From contig NZ_JAGOLP010000036.1 in NCBI RefSeq assembly GCF_017994015.1, positions 1 to 34,194 on the forward strand: DNA of 34,194 nucleotides. The letters are read 5' to 3'. Position numbers and translations under genes: made by a program. The stretch is from Ferrovibrio sp. (GTDB lineage Bacteria > Pseudomonadota > Alphaproteobacteria > Ferrovibrionales > Ferrovibrionaceae). Shown here piece after piece: positions 8,948 to 16,617 of the stretch. Below the pieces are notes generated by a model. The model did no database searches and was not told the origin of the DNA. It saw nothing but the letters and a program-made list of their open reading frames with translations. The first letter of the stretch is position 1. Every line of letters begins with the position of its first letter.

Positions 8948-10017
8948 ACCAGACCACACCAGCTTCCGTCGAATTCCGCCAGGTGGTGAAGCGCTATGGC
9001 GACTTCACTGCCGTAGCGGGCGTGTCGTTCAGCGTGGCGGCTGGCAGCCTGGTGACATTGCTGGGGCCTTCAGGCTGCGGCAAGACCACCACATTGCGCC
9101 TGGTGGCCGGACTGGAAATGGCTTCTGCCGGACAAATCCTGATCGGCGGCAAGGATGTGACGCGGCTTGCGGCGGCGGAACGCGGCGTCAGCATGGTGTT
9201 TCAATCTTATGCCCTGTTTCCGCATATGAGCGTGCTGGAAAATGCCGCCTATGGCCCGCTGGTCAGCGGCTTGCCGAAAGCCCAAGCCGAGGCGATGGCG
9301 CAAGAGAAACTTCGCCTGATGGGCCTGGCCGGCCTGGAGCAGCGGCTGCCATCGGAGCTTTCCGGCGGCCAGCAGCAACGCGTGGCGGTGGCCCGCGCCC
9401 TGGTGCTGGAACCCACCGTGCTGCTGTTTGACGAACCATTGTCGAATCTGGATGCCAAGCTGCGCCGCCGGGTGCGCGAGGATATCCGCGACCTGCAACA
9501 GAGCCTCAAGCTTACCGTGGTTTATGTCACCCATGACCAGCAGGAAGCATTGGCGGTTTCCGACCGCATCATCGTGATGTCGAATGCGCGCATCGCCCAG
9601 GAGGGCAGTCCGCGCGACCTGTATGAACGGCCGGTTGATCTGTTCGTGGCCGATTTCATCGGCGATGCCAATCTGCTGGATGTAGAAGTTATTCCGCTGG
9701 ATGCCGAGCGGGCGCAAGCACGCTTGGGCAATGTGGTGCTGGAATTGCCGCGCCGCGGCCTGGGCGCGGGAGTGGCAAAAATCGCCGCACGACCCGAAGC
9801 GCTGATCTTGAGTGAAACCGCGCCGGCCGGCCCGGCCCTGTTTGGCACGATCCGCAAGGCGGCCTATCTCGGCACCCATATGGAATATACGGTGGCGACG
9901 CCGCAGGGCGAGATATTCGTTGTGGATCGCCAGGTCGGCCGGCCGCTGGCAATTGGCGCCGATGCCTGGATCGGCTTTGGCAGCGGCGGCGTCACATTGG
10001 TGCCGGCTTCGGCCTAG
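8944..10017 (+). CDS. ABC transporter ATP-binding protein (FbpC/PotA type)
   Basis: 357 aa cytoplasmic ATPase that powers the transporter encoded just upstream. Walker A GPSGCGKTT (residues 41-49), Q-loop VFQSYALFPHMSV, signature LSGGQQQR, Walker B VLLFDEPLSNLD and H-loop YVTHDQQEA are all intact. The C-terminal about 100 residues form a TOBE-like regulatory domain, as in FbpC, PotA and MalK. The start overlaps the previous stop (ATGA). Its own stop codon TAG (10015-10017) is the outer edge of the palindromic element at 10015-10202, so the last codons of the gene abut that insertion; the original C-terminus may have been altered by a few residues. Confidence 0.92.
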   Translation: MNQTTPASVEFRQVVKRYGDFTAVAGVSFSVAAGSLVTLLGPSGCGKTTTLRLVAGLEMASAGQILIGGKDVTRLAAAERGVSMVFQSYALFPHMSVLENAAYGPLVSGLPKAQAEAMAQEKLRLMGLAGLEQRLPSELSGGQQQRVAVARALVLEPTVLLFDEPLSNLDAKLRRRVREDIRDLQQSLKLTVVYVTHDQQEALAVSDRIIVMSNARIAQEGSPRDLYERPVDLFVADFIGDANLLDVEVIPLDAERAQARLGNVVLELPRRGLGAGVAKIAARPEALILSETAPAGPALFGTIRKAAYLGTHMEYTVATPQGEIFVVDRQVGRPLAIGADAWIGFGSGGVTLVPASA

Positions 10018-10202
10018 AGCACGCGGTGATTAGATTGGTGCGCTGCGCCGCGGCGCTTTTGCGTTATGCGGAGGAGCCCGGCGCCGGGCGTAGTGGGGCT
10101 ACGGACAAGCCGGGCGACACGCGCAACACGCAAAAGCGCCCGGCCCCTTTGGGGTTGCGCCTGGAGGCGGCATCCGCGTCAATCTAATCACCGCGTGCTC
10201 TA
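10015..10202. repeat. 188 bp nested inverted-repeat element (MITE-like)
   Basis: Perfect 23 bp terminal inverted repeats at 10015-10037 and 10180-10202 (TAGAGCACGCGGTGATTAGA + TTG and its complement). Nested inside are a second perfect 13 bp inverted repeat, 10052-10064 / 10128-10140 (GGCGCTTTTGCGT), and a 14 bp palindrome GCCCGGCGCCGGGC at 10076-10089. No coding capacity. It lies between two convergent genes and supplies both of their stop codons: TAG at 10015 for the ATPase, and, read leftward, TAG at 10184-10186 for the small membrane protein. The whole could fold as one long cruciform or hairpin and act as a bidirectional terminator. Structure is seen; mobility is inferred, since no second copy is in the window. 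Confidence 0.85.
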
Positions 10203-10372
10203 AGTGCAAGCAGCAGCAGCACAATCCAGCCCAGGATGGTCCAACCCAGCGCCGCATTGGCGATCAGGATCAGGCCGGCGCGTGGTGCCCGACGCCGCCA
10301 GGCAATCAGCGCAGGCAGAAAATACACCGCGCCGACCATGATGGCAAAAACCAGAAACGGTAATCCTGTCAT
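10184..10372 (-). CDS. Small membrane protein, superinfection-immunity-like family
   Basis: 62 aa with two transmembrane segments: FLVFAIMVGAVYFLPALIAW and LILIANAALGWTILGWIVLL. The pattern VYFLPALIA...R...I...N..LGWT.LGWI matches the short 'superinfection immunity protein' family (T4 Imm-like), which is widespread in bacteria outside phages, usually with no proven immunity role. Last gene of the leftward cluster, 21 bp after the GST stop. Its last residues (RARGD) and stop are encoded by the right arm of the palindromic element, so the native C-terminus may have been replaced. No good ribosome-binding site is visible. Confidence 0.7.
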   Translation of the reverse strand: MTGLPFLVFAIMVGAVYFLPALIAWRRRAPRAGLILIANAALGWTILGWIVLLLLALRARGD

Positions 10373-10393
10373 GATGATCGGCGCGGTTATTGT

Positions 10394-11002
10394 TCAGCCG
10401 ACCGGCAATGTGCTTTTAACTGAAGCCCGCTCGTTGAACTTGGCGGCCCAGGCAGCGGCAGTCTTGTAGCTATCCTGCCACTTCATGTCGGCATAGCGGA
10501 AATCCAGATAGCCCAGCGCGCAGGCAATGCTGATCAGGCCGATATCGATGCCATCGCCGAATGACGCCGCCTGACGCTCGATCTCTTCCAGGCTGCCGAT
10601 CACCTTCTTCATCTGGCCCTGCGACCAGTCGGCCCAGCGCACCGGCTCGGGGCGCAGGAAGCCCTCGTAACGCACCAGCAAGGCCGCATCGAGCAAGCCG
10701 TCGCCCAGCGACTGGCGGGTCAAGGCGGTCCAGCGCGCTGCGCCGCTGGCGGGAAACAGCTTGCCGCCGCCCAGCGCATCAAGATATTCGCAGATCACCC
10801 GGCTGTCATACAGCGCCATGCCGTCATCGGTCAGCAGGGTCGGCACCTTGGCCAGCGGATTGCTGGCCGCCACCAGTTCGTCGCGCGCCACCGGCGACAC
10901 GGTCTTGTTGATCCGTTCGATCTTGTCGGCCAGGCCGGTTTCAATGGCAACAATCGAGACTTTGCGCACATAGGGCGAAGTCGGCGAGTAATACAGCTTC
11001 AT
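10394..11002 (-). CDS. Glutathione S-transferase family protein
   Basis: 202 aa, usual GST length. The N-terminal thioredoxin-fold domain (residues 1-80) has MKLYYSPTSPYVRKVSIVAIE, with Ser/Thr in the active-site turn, NPLAKVPTL (cis-Pro region) and DSRVICEYLD (the Glu/Asp-Ser glutathione gamma-glutamyl contact, here DSR). The C-terminal part is the all-alpha GST domain, with ...GLISIACALGYLDFRY. Cytoplasmic. It would conjugate or reduce small electrophiles with glutathione; substrate unknown. It follows the KDPG aldolase gene by 44 bp on the same strand; co-occurrence with gamma-glutamyltransferase three genes upstream hints at glutathione turnover but is not proof. Confidence 0.9.
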   Translation of the reverse strand: MKLYYSPTSPYVRKVSIVAIETGLADKIERINKTVSPVARDELVAASNPLAKVPTLLTDDGMALYDSRVICEYLDALGGGKLFPASGAARWTALTRQSLGDGLLDAALLVRYEGFLRPEPVRWADWSQGQMKKVIGSLEEIERQAASFGDGIDIGLISIACALGYLDFRYADMKWQDSYKTAAAWAAKFNERASVKSTLPVG

Positions 11003-11046
11003 GGCGTTTCCCTTGGTCCTTTTTTGGGGCGGTTACTGAATGAAAA

Positions 11047-11679
11047 TCATGGCCGCAAAGCGGCAAGCGTGGCCTGGGCGCGCGAGGTGATGCCGGCCCA
11101 ATCGCGGGCGCGCACCAGTGTTTCGGGCGCCAGCCAGGAGCCACCGACACAGGGCACATTGGGCAATGCCAGATAGGCCTTGGCCTTTTCCGCATCGATG
11201 CCGCCGGTGGGGCAGAAGCGCAGTTCCGGCACCGGGCCGCTCACCGCCTTGAGATAGGCAGCGCCGCCGGCAGGTTCGGCCGGGAAGAATTTCAGATGAT
11301 CGAAGCCGAGATCGCGCAAGGCCAGCATCTCGCTCAGGCTGGCGCTGCCGGGCAAGGCCGGCAGACCGGATTTGGCCACGGCCTCTGCCAGTTTCGGTGG
11401 CGTGCCGGGGGTGACGATAAACTGCGCGCCGGCATCGCGGGCGGCGGCAAGTTGGCGATGATCCAGCACCGAGCCGATGCCCAGCACAATGCCCGGCACG
11501 GCTTTTGCCACCCGGGCTGCTGCTTCCAGCGCCTGTGGTGTGCGCAGGGTGATCTCGATGATGCCGATGCCGCCTGCGAGCAGGGCTTCGGCAAGTGGCA
11601 CGGCATCCTGCACCGCCTCCACCACCACAACCGGGATTACGGGCGAAAGGGCGGCGATTTCGGCGATGCTGCGCGTCAT
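11047..11679 (-). CDS. eda: 2-keto-3-deoxy-6-phosphogluconate (KDPG) aldolase
   Basis: 210 aa, the standard length. Cleaves KDPG to pyruvate and glyceraldehyde 3-phosphate in the Entner-Doudoroff pathway; some family members act on 4-hydroxy-2-oxoglutarate. The start ATG at 11677-11679 (MTRSIAEIAAL) is chosen because upstream codons run into the ggt gene and lack family similarity. Visible: E42 in IIEITLRTP (catalytic Glu), VTPGTPPKLAEA phosphate-site region, the Schiff-base Lys K130 in DHLKFFPAEPAGG, and FCPTGGID. Located 22 bp after ggt; no edd or other ED genes are in the window, so it may serve pyruvate/keto-acid release near a keto-acid-type TRAP transporter. Confidence 0.93.
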   Translation of the reverse strand: MTRSIAEIAALSPVIPVVVVEAVQDAVPLAEALLAGGIGIIEITLRTPQALEAAARVAKAVPGIVLGIGSVLDHRQLAAARDAGAQFIVTPGTPPKLAEAVAKSGLPALPGSASLSEMLALRDLGFDHLKFFPAEPAGGAAYLKAVSGPVPELRFCPTGGIDAEKAKAYLALPNVPCVGGSWLAPETLVRARDWAGITSRAQATLAALRP

Positions 11680-11701
11680 GGCGCGGAGAGTAGCCCGGCC
11701 T

Positions 11702-13291
11702 TCAGAAGCCGGCAACGGCTCCGTCGCTGCGCGGATCGGTAGCACCTTCCAGGCTGCCATCGGGGTGCCGCACAATGGCACCGGCATGGCCCATCGTGGC
11801 GGTGAAATCCGCCAGCAACTCGATATCATGGCCGGCGCGGCGCAGACGCGCCACCAGATCGGGATCGAAGCGGCCTTCCAGCTTCAGCGTGATGCTGTTT
11901 TCGCCCCAGGTCTTGCCCAAAAGCCAGCGCGGCGCGGTTACTGCCTGCTGCAAGGGCTGGCCAAACAGGCCATAGCGACTGAACAAGGCCGACTGGGTTT
12001 GCGGCTGGCCCTCGCCGCCCATGGTGCCATACACCATGTCGCGGCCATCCTTGAAGCGCGCCAGCGCCGGATTGAGGGTGTGGAACGGGCGACGGCCCGG
12101 CGCCAGCAGGCGCGGCCCCTGGCCATCCAGCATGAAGCTGGAGCCCCTGTTCTGCCACACGATGCCGCTTTCCGGCAGCACACAGCCGGACCCGAATTCA
12201 AAATAGATGCTCTGGATGAAGCTGGCCTGGCGGCCTTCGCCATCAATCGCGCCCATCCATACCGTGTCGCCCGGATTGGCCGGATAGGGCCAGGGCAAAG
12301 CCTGCTCGCGGTTGATCCGCTGCACCAGGGCATCCAAAGCCGCCGGCTCCAGATAGCGCTGCGGCTGTTCAGTCATGCTATCGGGATCGCCCAGGATACG
12401 ATCACGCACCAGAAAGGCCTGTTTGGTGGCTTCAACCAGGCCATGGATATGCTCAAAGCCCTCGGCCTCGCGCACCCCCAGGCGATCAAACAGGCCCAGG
12501 ATCATCAGCGAGGCAAAACCCTGGGTCGGCGGGGCGAAATTATAGAGCGTGGCCTCGCCCAGTTCGACCGACAGGGCGGCGGGGCGCCGCGCCTGATGCG
12601 CGGCCAGATCGCCGGCGGTCAGCGGCGTGCCGAAGCGAGCATGGTCGGCAGCCATGCTGCGCGCCAGTTCGCCGCGATAAAAATCATCCGTGCCGGCCTG
12701 GCCAATGCGGCGCAGGGCGGCACCCAGCGCCGGCAGCTTCATGATCTGACCTTCGCGCGGCAAGCGGCCATCGATCAGGAACACCTCCTTGAAGCCGGGC
12801 GCATCCTTGAGTTCCGGCCATTTCGCCTCGGTCAGCTCGGCCTGGCTGAGCGTGACGGCAAAACCATGCTCGGCATGCCAGGCGGCTTCTTCCACCAATC
12901 GCGCCAGCGGCAGGCGGCCGCCCCAATCGGCGGCGATCCGCAAAACCTCGCCCCAGCCTGAGATTGTGCCGGCCACCGTGTTGGCGGCCAGCGGCCCGCG
13001 CCAGGGAATACTGGCCAGGCCCTGCGCCTTGTAAAGTGCCGGGCTGGCCGCCGCCACGGCAGCACCGCAACCCTCCACCGCCTCTGGCGCTTGCCCCGGC
13101 TGTGCCACCAGCCAGAAACCGTCGCCGCCGATGCTGGTCATATGCGGATAGACCACGGCCAAAGCCGCCGCCATCGCCACTGTGGCCTCAATGGCATTGC
13201 CGCCTTCACGCAACACAGCCAAGCCGGCCTGCGACGCCAGATGATGCGGCGCTGTTACCATGCCTCGGCGGGAACGCGGGGTATGCAACAT
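11702..13291 (-). CDS. ggt: Gamma-glutamyltransferase family protein
   Basis: 529 aa Ntn-hydrolase of the GGT/cephalosporin acylase family; transfers or hydrolyses gamma-glutamyl groups (glutathione or related). Hallmarks: N-terminal MVTAPHHLASQAG and GGNAIEA, the SIGGDGF motif, and autocleavage nucleophile T343 in NPGDTVWM followed by GEGRQASFIQS. The substrate-loop region GSGCVLPESGIVWQNRG and the C-terminal DPRSDGAVAGF are also present. No signal peptide is visible, unlike periplasmic GGTs, so it is likely cytoplasmic, and activity on imported gamma-glutamyl compounds is possible. It starts 44 bp after dctM on the same strand, so it is probably cotranscribed with the TRAP genes. The original annotation could also be an acylase; activity not decidable from sequence. 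Confidence 0.9.
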   Translation of the reverse strand: MLHTPRSRRGMVTAPHHLASQAGLAVLREGGNAIEATVAMAAALAVVYPHMTSIGGDGFWLVAQPGQAPEAVEGCGAAVAAASPALYKAQGLASIPWRGPLAANTVAGTISGWGEVLRIAADWGGRLPLARLVEEAAWHAEHGFAVTLSQAELTEAKWPELKDAPGFKEVFLIDGRLPREGQIMKLPALGAALRRIGQAGTDDFYRGELARSMAADHARFGTPLTAGDLAAHQARRPAALSVELGEATLYNFAPPTQGFASLMILGLFDRLGVREAEGFEHIHGLVEATKQAFLVRDRILGDPDSMTEQPQRYLEPAALDALVQRINREQALPWPYPANPGDTVWMGAIDGEGRQASFIQSIYFEFGSGCVLPESGIVWQNRGSSFMLDGQGPRLLAPGRRPFHTLNPALARFKDGRDMVYGTMGGEGQPQTQSALFSRYGLFGQPLQQAVTAPRWLLGKTWGENSITLKLEGRFDPDLVARLRRAGHDIELLADFTATMGHAGAIVRHPDGSLEGATDPRSDGAVAGF

Positions 13292-13335
13292 GACTGAACC
13301 TCAAAACCTCGCTGGCTTCGCCCCGCCGCCCGGCC

Positions 13336-14661
13336 TTACCAGCCGATGGCCTTGGGCAGCCAAGTGGCGATGGACGGCGTGTAGAAAACGATCACCACGG
13401 TTAAAAACTGCAGCCCGATGAATGGGACCACACCCTTGTAGATGTCAAGCGTTGTCACCTCTGGCGGCGCTACACCACGCAGATAGAACAACGCCCAGCC
13501 GAACGGTGGGGTCAGGAACGAGGTTTGCAGGTTGAGCGCGATCAGTGTGGCAACCCAAACCATATCCACGCCGGCTGCCTGCAAAATCGGCAGAAACAGC
13601 GGCACCACGATATAGCTGATCTCGATCCACTCTATGAAAAAACCTAGAATCAAGATCAAAATCATCATGAACCACAGCACACCTTCGGTGCCGCCGGGTA
13701 CGATCTTGAAGAAATCATGCACCAGTTGTTCGCCTTGCAGGCCACGGAAGGCGAGGGCAAAAACCTGCGCGCAGATCAGGATGAACATCATCGAGGCGGT
13801 GATGCGGCCGGTAGCGTAGACGGTTTCCTTCAGCATGCCCCAATTCAGCCGGCCGGAAAGCGCCGCCACCAGGATCGAGCCGAGCGCGCCCATCGACGCC
13901 GCCTCGGTTGGCGCTGCCACGCCACCGATGATTGAACCCAGCACCATCAGCACCAGGGCAATCGGCGGCAGGCCGACCTTGAGAGTCTTTTGCAGCAATT
14001 CCTTGCGGCTCATTGCGAAGCGTTCATCTGCCGGGATCGGCGGCACCATTTCCGGCCGCACCATACCGACCACCAGCAGGTAGAGACAGAAAATGGCAGC
14101 CAGCAGCATGCCGGGCAGCAGCGCAGCGGCAAACAGCGTGCCGACGGACTGGCCTAGAATATCGGCCAGCAGGATCAGAATGGTGCTGGGCGGAATAATC
14201 TGGCCCAGCGTGCCGGAAGCGCAGATTGTGCCACAGGCAATCGACTTGTTGTAACCGCGCTTGAGCAAGGTGGGCAAGGTAAGCAGCCCCAGCGTGACGA
14301 TGGTAGCACCAACAATGCCGGTGGTGGCGCCCATCAGCACGCCCACCAGCACAATACCGATGCCCATGCCGCCACGCACGCCACCCGAAAGATGCCCGAT
14401 CACTTCCATCAGGTCATTGGCGATTTTTGACTTCTCCAGCATCATGCCCATGAAGACAAAAAGCGGGATGGCGATCAGCGTGTAATTGGCGGTGACACCG
14501 AAGATGCGCGCCGGCAGCAGGTTGAACAGCAGCGAGCCGAAACCGAGCCAGCCGAAGACAAAGCCGCTGATTGCCAAGGTGAGTGCCACCGGCACGCCAA
14601 CGGCAAGCAGCAGGAAGAAGGAAACGATACAGGCTATCGCCAGGATTTCATTAAGCGGCAT
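13336..14661 (-). CDS. dctM: TRAP transporter large permease (DctM)
   Basis: 441 aa inner-membrane protein with about 12 hydrophobic segments, the ion-coupled transport subunit of a tripartite TRAP system. Characteristic stretches: VGVPVALTLAISGFVFGWLG at the N-terminus, MMLEKSKIANDLMEVIGHL, CGTICASGTLGQIIPPSTILI and TEAASMGALGSI. Start chosen at 14661 (MPLNEILAI); it overlaps the 3' end of dctQ by 11 bp, while more upstream codons would lie entirely inside dctQ. Order dctP-dctQ-dctM is canonical. Confidence 0.93.
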   Translation of the reverse strand: MPLNEILAIACIVSFFLLLAVGVPVALTLAISGFVFGWLGFGSLLFNLLPARIFGVTANYTLIAIPLFVFMGMMLEKSKIANDLMEVIGHLSGGVRGGMGIGIVLVGVLMGATTGIVGATIVTLGLLTLPTLLKRGYNKSIACGTICASGTLGQIIPPSTILILLADILGQSVGTLFAAALLPGMLLAAIFCLYLLVVGMVRPEMVPPIPADERFAMSRKELLQKTLKVGLPPIALVLMVLGSIIGGVAAPTEAASMGALGSILVAALSGRLNWGMLKETVYATGRITASMMFILICAQVFALAFRGLQGEQLVHDFFKIVPGGTEGVLWFMMILILILGFFIEWIEISYIVVPLFLPILQAAGVDMVWVATLIALNLQTSFLTPPFGWALFYLRGVAPPEVTTLDIYKGVVPFIGLQFLTVVIVFYTPSIATWLPKAIGW

Positions 14662-15211
14662 GTTCCAACTCGTGTTCCGGCTTCGCAGCCGGCGGTTCTC
14701 CGCCGAGCAGGACAATCAGCGCGCGCAAGCTGGCAGCCAGGCTTTGCAGCAGCAGCAACGTGAAGCCGGCCGGGATCATGGATTTCAGGATGAAGCGATA
14801 GGGCAGCCCACCGGGATCGGGCGATCCCTCGCCGATGCGATAGGATTGCTCGACATAGCCATAGCTCAGCTTGATGATGATGGCGCAAAGCGCCACGGCG
14901 CAGAGGCAGGAGATGAATTCGATAATACGCTGCCAGTGGGGTGAAAAGCGGCCATAGAGAATATCCACCCGCACATGGCCTTCATGCTTGATTGCATAAG
15001 CCATGCAGAGCAGCGAAACCGGCGCCATCAGATGCCATTCCAGTTCCTGCATTGCCACCGAGCCGGTATGGAAGCCGTAGCGCAGCAACACGTTGAAGGC
15101 CATCACCAGCACCAGCGCAAAGCCGGTCCAGGAAGCAAGGCGACCGGAAACCTCGACCACATGGTCGAGGCCCCCGGCCCAGCGGCTTAGCCGCTCGGGT
15201 GCAAACAACAC
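14651..15211 (-). CDS. dctQ: TRAP transporter small permease (DctQ)
   Basis: 186 aa with four predicted transmembrane helices (for example WTGFALVLVMAFNVLLRYGF and IIEFISCLCAVALCAIIIKL). The FNVLLRYGF and QELEWHLMAPV...HVRVDILY pattern is the DctQ family signature; the residues around E and W in QELEWHL are conserved. Pairs with DctM in the membrane. It starts 15 bp after the dctP stop and overlaps dctM, so all three are one translational unit. The C-terminus is a short hydrophilic tail (PAAKPEHELEHAA). Confidence 0.92.
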   Translation of the reverse strand: MLFAPERLSRWAGGLDHVVEVSGRLASWTGFALVLVMAFNVLLRYGFHTGSVAMQELEWHLMAPVSLLCMAYAIKHEGHVRVDILYGRFSPHWQRIIEFISCLCAVALCAIIIKLSYGYVEQSYRIGEGSPDPGGLPYRFILKSMIPAGFTLLLLQSLAASLRALIVLLGGEPPAAKPEHELEHAA

Positions 15212-15225
15212 GCGCGTATTTCCGT

Positions 15226-16341
15226 TCAGCCCATCGAACCGCGGATCTGGGTTTGATAGACCGATTCAGAAATACCGGCCCATTTGTCATGCTTGGCCTT
15301 GAAGGCCATGAAGCTGTCATGCACCTTCTTCACCGTCGCATCCTTGGCTGCACCTTCGTTCAGCACCTGCACAGTGACATCGCGCAGCTTGGCCACAATG
15401 GCCGGTGGCAACGGCTGAGCGATGACGCCTTGATTGGTCACCAGATCGTCCAGCGCCTCGGCATTGGTCGCTTCGCACCAGGTATGGCTGATGGTGTTGC
15501 AGGCAGCAGCGGCGGCCTTGACGATTTCCTTCAGGTCATCGGGCAGCGAGGCCCAGGCCTTGGCATTGACGATCAGCTCGGTGACGTTGCTCGGTTCATG
15601 CCAGCCGGTGGTGTAGTAGTATTTCGCCGCCTTCTGCAAACCAAGACGACGATCCTGATAGGGGCCGACGAATTCCGCCGCATCGATCACGCCACGCTCC
15701 AGCGCCGGGAAGATTTCACCACCGGGCAGCAGCTTCACATCCACGCCGAGTGCCGCATAAACCTTGCCGGCCAGGCCGGGGATGCGCATCTTGAGGCCCT
15801 TGTAATCCTCTACGCTGTTGATCGGCTTGCGATACCAGCCGGTCATCTGCACGCCGGTATTGCCCATCGCCATCGGCACCAGGTCAAACGGCTTGTAGAG
15901 GTCTTCCCACAGCTTCTGGCCGCCACCGTGGTAGAGCCACGCGGTCATGCCCTGAAAATTCAGGCCGAACGGCACCGTGGTGAAATACTGCGCGGCGGCC
16001 GACTTGCCGGCCCAGAAATAGCTGTTGGCGGCATTCATCTCCACCACGCCTTTTGACACCGCGTCAAAGCCTTCCAGCGCCGGAATCAATTCACCGGCGG
16101 CAAAATGCTGGATGGTGAGCCGGCCAGCCGACAGCTTCTTCACCATGTCGCAGAAATCGGTTGGGCTGCCGGGACCTGCCACATAGAAGGGCGAGCCCGG
16201 GCCATAGGCATTGGTCATCTTCCACTGGAAGGTCTTGGCCTGCGCGGTGACGATATTCGGCTTGGCGAACACGCCGACGGCGGCGCCGGCAAGGCCGGCT
16301 TTCACGAGCGAGCGTCGGTTGATCGGCGTTTTGCGGGTCAT
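15226..16341 (-). CDS. dctP: TRAP transporter substrate-binding protein (DctP family, TakP-like)
   Basis: 371 aa. Start at 16341 (MTRKTPINRR), 41 codons inside the longest frame, because it gives a twin-arginine-type signal (NRRSLVKAGLAGAAVGVFA, cleavage near TAQA) preceded by a purine-rich GAGG sequence. Periplasmic ligand receptor of the TRAP system. Family elements: GLKMRIPGLAGKVY (the Arg that binds the ligand carboxylate), LPGGEIFPALERGVIDAAEF, GPYQDRRLGLQKAAKYYYTT and GWHEP. These resemble TakP-type receptors for alpha-keto acids, so a 2-oxoacid or related monocarboxylate is a reasonable guess. An operator-like palindrome lies about 85 bp upstream. Confidence 0.92.
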   Translation of the reverse strand: MTRKTPINRRSLVKAGLAGAAVGVFAKPNIVTAQAKTFQWKMTNAYGPGSPFYVAGPGSPTDFCDMVKKLSAGRLTIQHFAAGELIPALEGFDAVSKGVVEMNAANSYFWAGKSAAAQYFTTVPFGLNFQGMTAWLYHGGGQKLWEDLYKPFDLVPMAMGNTGVQMTGWYRKPINSVEDYKGLKMRIPGLAGKVYAALGVDVKLLPGGEIFPALERGVIDAAEFVGPYQDRRLGLQKAAKYYYTTGWHEPSNVTELIVNAKAWASLPDDLKEIVKAAAAACNTISHTWCEATNAEALDDLVTNQGVIAQPLPPAIVAKLRDVTVQVLNEGAAKDATVKKVHDSFMAFKAKHDKWAGISESVYQTQIRGSMG

Positions 16342-16425
16342 CTGGCTGCCTCTTTTGCGATTTGTCTGCCTGGGAAGTCTGAAAGCTTTCCGACCGCACC
16401 CGTCGCCCTGTGGCCCAAGGCCATT

Positions 16426-16464
16426 TTGCATACAGTGTGCAATCAGACCACAAACTGTGTGCAA
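16426..16464. promoter_or_regulatory. GntR-like operator: 17 bp near-palindrome plus a half-site
   Basis: TTGCATACAGTGTGCAA at 16426-16442 is palindromic except for one pair, with a second half-site CTGTGTGCAA at 16455-16464. It lies 85-125 bp upstream of dctP and downstream of the acs terminator. The form (TTGxATACxxTGTGCAA) is like operators of FadR/VanR-type GntR regulators, which commonly control TRAP and catabolic operons; no GntR gene is in the window. Confidence 0.45.
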
Positions 16465-16512
16465 TCGGCGTGCCAGATCGCATTCACTTCTTTTTCGGCG
16501 CTATAAACGGCA

Positions 16513-16546
16513 AAACGCGCCGGGATGGCTATCATCCGGCGCGTTT
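16513..16546 (-). terminator. Rho-independent terminator of acs
   Basis: Stem AAACGCGCCGG (16513-16523) pairs perfectly over 11 bp with CCGGCGCGTTT (16536-16546), loop 12. Read leftward the stem is followed by a short T run within GCGCGTTTTGCC. It lies 70 bp beyond the acs stop and before dctP, separating the two transcription units. Confidence 0.75.
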
Positions 16547-16617
16547 CTGCCCGCATTCGCGGCAATCGCCTGCCCAACAGGGCGGCAACCGTTATCGGGT
16601 TCTTTATTAGATACCGC

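Noticed and set aside
11477..12961. 494 aa frame antisense to eda and ggt
   Set aside because: Opposes two well-recognised enzymes with intact catalytic residues; composition typical of a shadow frame.
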